64,000 nt of DNA from positions 2,166,802 through 2,230,801 of the forward strand of contig NC_134418.1 of the NCBI RefSeq assembly GCF_030867145.1, in the 5' to 3' direction. Positions within the stretch are counted from its first letter, which is position 1; each line of letters begins with the position of its first letter. The translations under genes were made by a program, and so were the position numbers. Shown piece by piece: positions 46,301 to 58,300 of the stretch. The notes under the pieces were generated by a model. It had not been told where the DNA came from, searched no databases, and saw only the letters and a program-made list of their open reading frames with translations. This DNA comes from Opisthocomus hoazin. Taxonomy: Eukaryota > Chordata > Aves > Opisthocomiformes > Opisthocomidae.

Positions 46301-49300
46301 ATGCTTCTAAATATCTGCAGGGTGGGTGTCAGGAGGACGGGGCCAGACTCTTTCCAGTGGTGCCCAGAGACAGGACAAGGGGCAACGGGCACAAACTGAA
46401 GCCGAGGAAGCTCCAGCTGAAGATGAGGAAGAAATTCTTCCCTCTGAGGGTGACGGAGCCCTGGCCCAGGCTGCCCAGGGAGGCTGTGGAGTCTCCTTCT
46501 CTGGAGATATTCCAGCCCCGCCTGGCCGCGGTGCTGTGCAGCCTGCTCTGGGTGACCCTGCTTGGGCAGGGGGTTGGGCTGGGTGACCCCCAGAGGTCCC
46601 TTCCAACCCCAAACATTCTGTGATTCTGTGAGCTACGGGCACGGTGCCGGTGCAGCCGACGCGGGAGCGCAGGACAACCAGGAACTCACACGAGGACATC
46701 CCACCACTGACTCGCCCCGCGCTGGGACAGAGATGCCATCCATGCTCTGCTGTATCCGTGCCCCGCTGACGGGCTCGTCCCACGACCCACAGGCCGGGAG
46801 CAGAGATGTTGTCACTCCGGTGGTCTTGATGGAAGGGAACAGGGCACCTCCTCTTGGCTATGGGGGGACTGGGGTGGCCCTGGCCTGCGAAGCCCCCGGA
46901 CAAGCTTCACCCCATACCCAGAGGAGACAGAGGACGGCTGCCCAGCCACCCCACTGCCCCCCAAATCCGCCCCTACGGTCTCTGCGCTGGCTGGCAGGGG
47001 CAAGCAGTGGTGTGGGACGGCACGGAGCGGGGACAGTTTTAGGAGCAGGGTAGACAGCAGCGACGGAGAAGAGCTACCAACCACCAGGACAGCCGCTGGC
47101 GTGCCAGCAAGGGCAGGTCACTTCATCGCAAATCAGTTCAGGCTGAGAAGATCAGAGGCTTCTCCCTCTCCAGCGCAGCACGGGCAGGTAGGAAGGGGAA
47201 GGGAGGGAAGATTTAAGGAGCTGTAAAACGGAGCATGAAACATTTATGAATGAAGATGAGACGGTAACAGCACGAGACAGAAAGTGATCTCTTCAGCTGT
47301 ATTTATCTGCTTCTGCTCCAGAGCGTCCAAGATTTGCGTCCTCCAAGTCATGAACAAGCCAATAAACCACATTTGTGGTCACCAAATGACCTGAAACGCC
47401 AGGCCAGTGCTGCCCAGGCACAACGAAACCAGGGGACGAGGTCCCTGCGCGAGTACGGGTGAGGAGGCAGCGCTGGCGACCCGCCGACGAGAAACCAAGG
47501 GCCCAAAGCAAAATTCAAAACCTGAGCTGACTTTGCAGGATGGCGAAGCACGACCGGCACCGAGGAGCTGCTTCGCCGGTTCCCCCAGGTGCACCTGCTT
47601 CTGGGGAGCTGCTTAATGCGCACGGGATGGGCAGGAGAAACATGTTTTTGCTGTAAATCCTTTTCCACTTCCAGCTGGGAAGAGCATCAGGGCAAGGCTC
47701 GCATGGAGAACCTGGTAGCTAGAGGCAACGCAAGGCTTGGGAACGCAGCGCCTGACCTCCAAAGGGAAAACCAAGCCCAAGGGCTCCATGCGGCTTAAAA
47801 TACCGGCTACAGAATCCCAGAATCCCAGCATGGCAGGGGTTGGAAGGGACCTCTGTGGGTCACCCAGTCCAACCCCCTGCCCAAGCAGGGTCACCCACAG
47901 CAGGCTGCACAGCACCGCGGCCAGGCGGGGCTGGAATATCTCCAGAGAAGGAGACTCCACAGCCTCCCTGGGCAGCCTGGGCCAGGGCTCCGTCACCCTC
48001 AGAGGGAAGAAGTTCTTCCTCATCTTCAGCTGGAGCTTCCTCTGCTTCAGTTTGTGCCCGTTGCCCCTTGTCCTGTCGCTGGGCACCACTGGAAAGAGTC
48101 TGGCCCCGTCCTCCTGACCCCCACCCTGCAGATATTTAGAGGCATTTCCAAGGTCTGACCCTGATCACCAGAAGACCCTGACCAAAAGGTGCATGCCAAT
48201 CACCAGAAGAGACTGACCACCAGGCACATGCCAACCACCAGAAGACACTGACCACCAGATACGCATCCACCACCAGAAGACCCTGACCACCAGGCACGTG
48301 CCAACCACCAGAAGACCCTGACCAGCAGATATGCACCCACCACCAGAAGACCCTGACCACCACACGTGTGCCCACCACCAGAAGACCCTGACCACCAGGC
48401 ACACGCCCACCACCAGAAGACCCTGACCACCAGGCACTTGCCAGCCCTTAGAAGACCATGACCACCAGGCACTTGCCAGCCCCCAGAAGACCCTGACCAC
48501 CACACGTGTGCCCACCACCAGAAGACCCTGACCACCAGGCACATGCCCACCACCAGAAGACCCTGACCACCAGGCACTTGCCAGGTGCCCAGTGACAGGA
48601 CAAGGGGCAATGGGCACAAACTGAGGCACAGGACGTTCCGTCTGAACATGAGGAAGAACTTCTTCCCTCTGAGGGTGACGGAGCCCTGGCCCAGGCTGCC
48701 CAGGGAGGTTGTGGAGTCTCCTTCTCTGGAGATATTCAAGACCCACCTGGACAAGGTCCTGTGCAGCCTGCTGTAGGTGACCCTGCTTCGGCAGGAGGGT
48801 TGGACTAGATGACCCACAGAGGTCCCTTCCAACCCCTACTGTTCTGTGATTCTGTGACTATGACCACCAGGCACTTGCCAGCCCCCAGAAGACCCTGACC
48901 ACCAGCTCAGAGACCACCGCTAGATCCAAGCATGGTGATGTTTTTTCTCTTATTTCTTCTCTGTCTCTGGCTCTCTCGGCACATCAGGGTAATGCTGCTA
49001 CAAGTCCATAAACCTTCCATGTTCTGTGGTTTTGTGAAATCAGACATGGTGTTGTTGAAACCTTCTGCCAAGTCAACATCCGTTTCCGACCCCACTTAAC
49101 GCTCCGAAGTTCCAGGGTTATCATCTTTTGTAACTCCACTGCTGCTCCAAGTAAAGCTTTGTTTTCAGTCCGGCCTCTCGGTCGCTGTTACGACTCTCAG
49201 CACCCCGCAGAGAATTAAAAAGTTCACCTTCCCCTACCAGCGTAGAATCATAGGTTGGAAAAGACCTCCGGGCTGGAAAGGCCGTCCTGCTGGAAACCCA

Positions 49301-52300
49301 AACCCCGCACCCCCACCCCAGCTTCTGAGAAAGAAAGCCAATTCCCCTGGCAGTTACCTGCACACCTTTGCCAAGTACATGCTCCAAGAAGCCCCAGGGT
49401 GGGAAGAGAGGCGGCAGCAAACATTTAAAAGCCATTGCCACTCGACAGAGGTCTTCTTTGGACTCCATTTGTCCAGAAAGCCCCGTGCAGCAGCCGTGCA
49501 GAGACGGCAGCCCGTGCCTGCAACGGAGCAGCGTCCAGAGCAAGAGGATTTCAACAGGTGAGATGACACCAGAGCACCCGGAGCCCGCGGGGTTACTGGG
49601 CGCAAGGAGCCCATTTTCCCTTCGTGCAGGCACCCACGGAAGCGTGTTTGCAAGGTGGCTACAGCGGACGGGCAGAATCACCCGGCCTAGACTCTGCCCC
49701 GGCACAGACACAGTCCCCACTCCATGGGATGCTCTCCCTCTGGTGACAGTGACAAAGAAGGAGGGTGTCTCCAGCAGATCCTGAGCATCGCTCCAAGGGA
49801 CCACGCTGCCGGGGTGCAGCTGAGGGTGCCCGCAGATGCTCTCCTCTGGGGCAACAGAATCACAGAATTATTAAGGTTGGAAAAGTCCTTGAAGATCAAG
49901 TCCAACCATCACCCCAACCCCACCATGCCTGCTAAACCATGTCCTGAAGTGCCACATCTACACAGTTTTTGAACCCCTCCAGGGATGGGGACTCCACCAC
50001 TGCCCTGGGCAGCCTGGTCCAACGCCTGACCGCTCTTGCAGGAAAGAAATTTTTCCTAATATCCAATCTGAACCTCCCCTGGTGTAACTTGAGGCCGTTA
50101 ATCTGCTACAACTGAGCGGATTCACCCGGGAACCACGAACAGCATTCCTCAAAATCTCCTCTCCAGCTGCTGGCTCACGGACGTCCCTCTTTGAGCCATC
50201 CAGCTCAGCCCAGCGTGATGGACCCATCCCCTTGGAGGGCGAGAGGAGTGGAGAGCAGAGCCCACCCCACCTCCCTGGTCACCAGAGAGGAAGGACTGGT
50301 GAGAAACATTTTGCCAGGCTCTGCAGGGAGCAGAAGGAGTCACCTTGGAAAGATGAACCGAGGCGGCGAAGCTCCTGGAGCATGGCATGAGTGCTGGCTG
50401 AACTGGGCACGTGCAACAGCACCAGCTCCACCCGCGTCTGGAGCTTTGCACCGACGGGTCCGAGACGTTTTCTGAGTGGGCTGTGGGTGTTTCTGCAGCT
50501 GCTGAGGGAAAGAGACAGCTGGAAGCAGTTGGGGCTCTGAAGATCAACGTGAAACAGAGAAAGAAGCCTGAATCTGCAGTTTTTTGGTTTTTAAGATGAT
50601 GGAGAGTGACTGGGTAGTGCTCTCGGCCACCGGCAGTTCAAACCTAACGCGCCAGGCTCGCGAAGCCGGGATCAAACTGCTCAAATATCTTTCAGAAAAG
50701 AGGAAAAGCAGAGCATTCCCGGAGCAGAGCAGAGCAAGGGTCTGCTCCAATTTTTCACCATTGGCAACTGGGTGAAAATGGGGTTAACTGGGCAGGTAGA
50801 AGCAAAATGAAGCCCTGCCACCCTCTGGTAAGCAGCATCGCCACAGCACCTCGGTGGTCTCCCGTGGGCAAATGCTTGCCCGGGACAAGCCGGCCACCAA
50901 GGACCCTACCCCAGGGCCTGGCTGCCTTCTGCCCTGCCTCGCCTCTGGCAGCGCAGAGGGCACCCCGACCTGGTTTTTGGCAGGACTAACCCTCTCCTCC
51001 CCCTGCTCGGCAGAGTTTCGACACAGCGGGGCGTTTCCTGGCTTGGCGGAGACGCAACAACCCCTCGGAGCCCCAAAACAAGGATTTCCTCAAAGCTGCT
51101 GTTCTCAGCCACCTATAAGAATCCCAGAATCCCAGCATGGCAGGGGTTGGCAGGGACCTCTGTGGGTCACCCAGCCCAACCCCGTGCCCAAGCAGGGTCA
51201 CCCAGAGCAGGGGGCACAGCACCGCGGCCAGGCGGGGCTGGAATATCTCCAGAGAAGGAGACTCCACAGGCTCCCTGGGCAGCCTGGGCCAGGGCTCCGT
51301 CACCCTCAGAGGGAAGAAGTTCTTCCTCATCTTCAGCTGCAGCTTCCTCTGCTCCAGTTTGTGCCCGTTGCCCCTTGTCCTGTCGCTGGGCACCACTGGA
51401 AAGAGCCTGGCCCCGTCCTCCTGACCCCCACCCTGCAGATATTTAGAGGCATTTCGAAGGTCCCCTCTCAGCCTTCTCTTCTCCAGGCTGAACAAGCCCA
51501 GCTCCCTCAGCCTCTCCTCGTAGCAGAGATGCTCCAGTCCCCTCCTCATCCTCGTAGCCCTCCGCTGGACTCTCTCCAGTAAGAGAGAGCACAGCCCCTG
51601 GTGAACAGGGCTCCGTTTGCCCTCGTGTTACAGCTTCCCACTCCAATACCACCACGGAGCAGCCATATCCTCGCCGCCTCGCGGCAAGGTCTCTTCCTCT
51701 CCCAGGCTTCAGGACAGGCGTGCGGAGGACACGGCTGTAGCGACGTGGCCTTGGCTTACGCCCGATACGGTGCGGAAAGTGAGCTCTGACCCTGGGTGTG
51801 AAAACCTCCCCTAGGAGATGGAGCCAGAAGCCACAGCGGAAGCGGCAACAAGCACAAACCGCTCTGCTGCTAACGATCTCCACTGGTTTTAATTGAGCAA
51901 GGGAGGGCGACGGCCATGAGCACGCCGTGGGCTGACAACGGTCCAGAGGGGTTGGTGGTGGAGACGAGAGCGGGTCCGTGCCCGGGGGAAACATGGGGAC
52001 AGTGCCACGGAAAGCAAGTCACCCGTCTGCTCTCGCCACCGTGAGGAGGGGACGTGATGGGTATGGCCAGCACGGGGAAGGGAACAGCGTCTGGCATGGA
52101 GCCCCAGCAGGGATTTGGGACCATCCCTTGGCCCTGAGGGTGCTTCTCGCCCCTCCAAGGTCCCAGAGCTGTTTTGTCGCCGGACAGACGGGCAGCACAC
52201 ATCACTGGGGACTGATGTGACCTTCCCAAGGGTTTCCCAACCACCCTGGGGCCAAAGCAAGTTCAGAGCAACGTCCCCCTGAGCCAGCTCCGTCTCAGCC

Positions 52301-55300
52301 CGTTCCTCCCCCCAGCCATGCTGGTTTTTTTGGAATCACTCAGGTTGGAAAAGACCTCTCAGATCATGAAGTCCAACCATCAACCCAAACCCACCATGCC
52401 TGCTAAAACATGTCCCAAAGTGCCACAGCTACATGTTTTTTGAACCCCACCAGGAATGGGGACTCCACCACTGCCCTGGGCAGCCTGGTCCAAGGCCTGA
52501 CCACTCTTTCAATAAAGAAATTTTTCCTAATATCCAATCTGAACCTCCTCTGACGCAACTTGAGGCCATCGCCTCTCGTCCTATCGCTGGTTACCTGGGA
52601 GAAGAGACCAACCCCCACCTCACTGCACCCTCCTGTCAGGGAGCTGTAGAGCGCGAGAAGGTCTCCCCTCAGCCTCCTCTTCTCCAAACCAAACCATCCC
52701 AGTTCCCTCAGCTGCTCCTCATGGGACTTGTTCTCCAGACCCCTCCCCAGCCTCACTGCCCTTCTCTGGACACGCTCCAGACCCTCCATGTCCTTCTTGG
52801 AGTGAGGGGCCCAAAACTGAACACAGCACTCGAGGTGCGGCCTCACCAGTGCCCAGTACAGGGGCCCGATCCCCTCCCTGCTCCTGCTGGCCACACCATT
52901 CCTGACCCAAGCCAGGATGCTGCTGGCCTTCTTGGCCACCTGGGCACACTGCTGGCTCGCGTTCAGCCGGCTGTTGACCAGCACCTCCAGGTCCTTTTCT
53001 GCCAGGCAGCTTCTCCCCCTCTGCACCAAGCCATGCAGCCGCAGGCAGAAACAGGACCAACGAGCTCCTTCTCCAACCGACTCTGCCAGCCATCTTGGCC
53101 TGGCCCTGTGACACCTCCATCCCCAGCCCAAGGAAGTCCCCATCCCTTTTCCACCGAGCCTCGCCCCAGAGCCAAGCTCCATCAGGACGCGGGGCAGAGC
53201 AGCCCCGACGGTGTGAAGGACTTCAGCTAGGAAAGCTTAGCCCCCAGAGGAAAGGTTTTGTACCCCGAGCAGCTTCTCCGCCAACGGAGAGCAGGAAGGA
53301 GAGCAACTGCAAGTCACTGCAGGCAAACGCCAGAGCCAGGAACCACGGCTCCTCTGCTGCACCAACTGTGCCCTTACCCACTGCATCCCAGCGCTGCAAA
53401 GCCCTCAGTGTTGCTCTCCAAAGACCCAGCTCCGTCAGCCCGGTGTTTGCACGGCCAGCAGAGCTTCGCCCAGGAAGGCTCACGGCTTTAACCTTTCCCG
53501 TTTGCAAGGGGCTGTGAGGTCTTAGGGAAAGAAAGCAAAGGAAAATGGTATTTCAAAGGGGTGGAGAGGACGTAATGACAAATAGGGTTTTTCTTTGTCT
53601 GATCTAGGAAACTCTGGGTGCCACCCACCCCTCCCTGCCATCGCCCTCACAGCCCAAAGAGCAACAGTTCTTCATCAATGACCTGGATGAAGAGTTCGAG
53701 TGCACCCTCACCCAGCTTGCTGATGACACCAAACTGGGAGGAGTGGTGGATACACCGGCAGGCTGTGCTGCCATCCAGAGAGACCTGGACAGGCTGGAGA
53801 GTTGGGCAGAGAGGAACCTGATGAGGTTCAACAAGGGCAAGGGCAGGGTCCTGCACCTGGGGAGGAACAACCCCAGGCACCAGGACAGGCTGGGGGGGAC
53901 CTGCTGGAGAGCAGCTCTGTGGAGAGGGACTGGGAGTACTGGGGGACGACAGGGTGACCATGAGCCAGCAGTGTGCCCTGGGTGCCAAGAAGGCCGATGG
54001 GATCCTGGGGTGCATGAGGAGGAGTGTGGGCAGCAGGGCGAGGGAGGTTCTCCTCCCCCTCTGCTCTGCCCTGGGGAGGCCCCATCTGCAGTGCTCGGTC
54101 CAGTGCTGGGCTCCCCAGTTCAAGAAAGATGAGGAGCTACTGGAGAGAGTCCAGCGCAGGGCTACGAGGATGATGAGGGGACTGGAGCATCTCTCCTACG
54201 AGGAGAGGCTGAGGGAGCTGGGCTTGTTCAGCCTGAAGAAGAGAAGGCTGAGAGGGGACCTTCGAAATGCCTCTAAATATCTGCAGGGTGGGGGTCAGGA
54301 GGCCGGGGCCAGACTCTTTCCAGTGGTGCCCAGCGACAGGACAAGGGGCAACGGGCACAAACTGAGGCAGAGGAAGCTCCAGCTGAAGATGAGGAAGAAC
54401 TTCTTCCCTCTGAGGGTGACGGAGCCCTGGCCCAGGCTGCCCAGGGAGGCTGTGGAGTCTCCTTCTCTGGAGATATTCCAGCCCCGCCTGGCCGCGGTGC
54501 TGTGCAGCCTGCTGTGGGTGACCCTGCTTGGGCAGGGGGTTGGGCTGGGTGACCCACAGAGGGCCCTTCCAACCCTACTATTCTGTGATTCTGTGAAAAT
54601 CAAGCCAGGGCCAAAGCCCAACCCCACAGGCGTTACCATGCCCCTCCTGCCCTCCCCAGCGCCAAGCCCCTGCCACCCAACCACCCACCTGACCACGTTG
54701 GCCAAGGGGAAAACACAGCGTGCGGGTGTTGGACAGAAGCTCTCAGCTCGCTGCAGCTGGAGGCATCTCCACCCTACCCAGATGCCGCGCTGACGGGGAT
54801 GGACATGGAGGTAACATTACCCGGCTGGCCGCCACGCCGCGGGGAAGCAAGGCAGGACGAGCCCCCACAGGGGCCCGCAACGGCGTTTCCTGGATGCCAG
54901 GAAGCAGAAGTGATAGCTGCCTCGTGAGTACAGGAGAAAATAACCCTCGTCTGCTGGGCTGAGGCTTCTTTCTGGAGGGTCTGACCACCCCACCGTTTAC
55001 CCGCCGAACCACCGCGTCTGGTCCTGTGTCTGTGCCGAACCGGCAGCGTTCAAGGACCCACTGGCAGACCATTACGGTCGGCCACGGTGATGGTCACCAT
55101 GCCAGGACGCAAACACTTGACCACACAGCCCCATCCTGCCGGCAGCACCGGGGCTTTGGGCTCCCAAAAACCGAGGCAGGACAGTGAGCTGCAGGGACCA
55201 GGTCACCAGAGGGAGAGGTGAGGAGGGAGGTTCTCCTCTCCCTCTGCTCTGCCCTGGGGAGGCCCCATCTGGAGTCCTGTGTCCAGTTCTGGGCTCCCCA

Positions 55301-58300
55301 GTTCAAGAAAGATGAGGAGCTACTGGAGAGAGTCCAGCGGAGGGCTACAAGGATGAGGAGGGGACTGGAGCATCTCTGCTACGAGGAGAGGCTGAGGGAG
55401 CTGGGCTTGTTCAGCCTGGAGAAGAGAAGGCTGAGAGGGGACCTTCGAAATGCCTCTAAATATCTGCAGGGTGGGGGTCAGGAGGACGGGGCCAGACTCT
55501 TTGCAGTGGTGCCCAGCGACAGGACAAGGGGCAACGGGCACAAACTGAAGCCGAGGAAGCTCCAGCTGAAGATGAGGAAGAACTTCTTCCCTCTGAGGGT
55601 GCCGGAGCCCTGGCCCAGGCTGCCCAGGGAGGCTGTGGAGTCTCCTTCTCTGGAGATATTCCAACCCCGCCTGGCCGCGGTGCTGTGCAGCCTGCTGTGG
55701 GTGACCCTGCTTGGGCAGGGGGTTGGGCTGGGTGACCCCCAGAGGGCCCTGCCAACCCCCAACATTCTGTGACTCTGTGAGGACCGGCAGCCTCCCGCCC
55801 GGGCTCGGCCAAGGCCAAGGGTTTTCCTGGCGCAGAAAGGTGCAGCCTCCAGAGACGCGCATCGGGCTCCCCAGGGCAGTAAAAGGCACGGGTGAAAAAG
55901 AAGAGCCCTACACGGCTCAAGTGGGAAGACAGAAACGATGCTCAGAGCTGTTGCTCCGCTTGCCAACCCCAAGCCTCGGGGCTGGCTGAGCGTGGGACGA
56001 GCCTTGGGATGCCCAAAAAGCCCATGAGAGCTCTCGGGCTGCTCTTGTCCAAAGTCAGGAGTGGATTTTCTCCTTGGTGAAACACCGAAGCGACCGAGAC
56101 GTTGGGCGGAACAAGGCAGCTCATAAAACACCCCCGGACGCCGGCTGACGGCTCGTTCCTGGAGAAGAGTCCAAGTTTGACGGAACATTTTCCATCGAGC
56201 TGAAAACAAGTATAAAAATCACCACTGGTAAAGTTTCCGTGCAACAAAAATCAGCAGGGAAACGAGAGCGAGGTCAGCACGCTGACAATCGAGGCCTTTT
56301 TTGCAGCGCGGGCCCTTCCCAACCGGCAGCAGTTTTATGCCCAGGAGCGAAGGCCACAGACGGGGCCCTAAAAACCAGCGTATGGCGGAGACTCAACTCA
56401 TGCACCCTGCACTCGGGGGCCAAGAGTTATCTCCGCTGCACAGGCCTGGGTGCGCTCCGCGGTGCAGTCCCGGAGGGGGGGACCCTCTGTTTGTTTTCCT
56501 CTTTTTTAATCTGGGACTAAAATTTCCTCCTGAACAGCGTTGTCTGCAACCAGGCCGAACCAGAAGTCGGTCGGTACCCAGCCCGCGGAGCCAGACCCCC
56601 GGGGCTCCCCACAACCTTCCTCCCAGCTGCCTCGACACGCTCCATGGCGCTCAGGACCCCCCTTCCAAAACTAACTGCAGCCTTTTCCATGCTGCAGACC
56701 CACCAGACCCCTTCCAGCTCAGGGGTTCGAGCGAGCAGAGATGCCTGGGGCGCAGGGCTTGAGCCCCCCGTCCTGTTTTCCGTACTTGCTTCCACCACCA
56801 CAGGCGAAGATAAAGAGCCTTAAAAGCTCTCACCATCCAGCACGAGGGGAAGTTAATTTTCCTTATGCAAGCGAAGCTACAGGAAGGGAGGGAGACAGCC
56901 AGCAAAAACGCTGAGGATCTCCTGCCTCGCAGCACAGATCCCCTCCTGGCACCCGCGACGGGCAGCACGGGGTCCGCCCGCGCTGGACGTTGCACCCGTG
57001 GGATTAACGGCCCCCGACGCCGAGACCTTTGAGACGAGGCCACGGGCTCGGCCTCCTGAAACCCTCGCGGGGCCGTCGCGGGGCTTTGCACAACTTTGTG
57101 AGCTTCTGCTCACGGGAGTGTGGCTTTCCTCGAGGCACAGCTCCTCCCGGCGCGGGGCTCGCTATCCGAATCGCGAAGAGGGCGGAAAGTTGTTTCGCAT
57201 CCTGCCGTGCCGAAACAACGCGGCTGCCCCGGCGCAGCCGCCAGGCCGCGGATCGGCTCACTCGCTCTGAAATCTGCACACCACGCTGGTTTGAATCACA
57301 GAATCACAGAATCACAGAATGGTAGGGTTGGCAGGGACCTCTGGGGGTCACCCAGCCCAACCCCTTGCCCAAGCAGGGTCACCCAGAGCAGGCTGCACAG
57401 CACCGCGGCCAGGTGGGGCTGGAATATCTCCAGAGAAGGAGACTCCACAGCCTCCCTGGGCAGCCTGGGCCAGGGCTCCGGCACCCTCAGAGGGAAGAAG
57501 TTCTTCCTCATCTTCAGCTGGAGCTTCCTCTGCTTCAGTTTGTGCCCGTTGCCCCTTGTCCTGTCGCTGGGCACCACTGGAAATTTGGCCCTGTCCTCCT
57601 GACCCCCACCCTGCAGATATTTATAAACATTTATTAGGTCCCCTCGCAGCCTTCTCTTCTCCAGGCCCGAAGAATTAGGCCTGAAGAATTCAGATCCAGC
57701 TCCTCCGACGCTGCCCATTCCCCAGCCAGCAACAATAAAAGCAAAATAAACGCCGGGGGTGGGAGGGGAAACGCTCAGACACCAGCTCCGGGGTTAGTCA
57801 CTCTTCCTCCGTGCCCACGCTCCCATTTTAGGGCAAGCAGGAGTCCCCACGGGCTGCGGATGGAAACGAGCCGCGTTTTCTCCACGAGAGAAGTTTTTCC
57901 GACCCCTTTTCACGCTCGCCGCGCTCTCCGGGAGCGAGGATGTGCCATCTGCCAAGCCCCGGCGCTCCCTCCGCCGCCTCGCCGGCCGTGCCCGGGGTGG
58001 GAGGGCGAGGGAGGCTCCGCTCCGAGCTCCGAGCCCGCAGCTTCGGGCAGCGAGCCAGCCGAATTCCTGGGGTCCAGCGAGCAAAGCTCGGAAAACTTCT
58101 TCCCTAAAGGAATTCCATCCGCATTCCTGCATTTCTTTGCTCAGTAAAGGCTAGAAAACATTATTATTGTTTTAAATCTTTCTGAGGGAGGGAAGAGGAA
58201 TGGCAAATCCCACACACACACAGAGGGAATTACGGCGGAGCTGGGGTTTGGTTCCCCAAACTGGGAGACCCTCCTGCAGCAGCACCCCCAAACTGGGGGC

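Noticed and set aside
48165..48746. 193- and 210-codon Trp/Ser/Gly-rich frames
   Set aside because: They run through the 35-bp minisatellite and an antisense CR1; repeat artefact.
48155..48905. CRISPR-like regular repeat
   Set aside because: Units are contiguous and diverged without unique spacers, and the context is vertebrate; it is a minisatellite.
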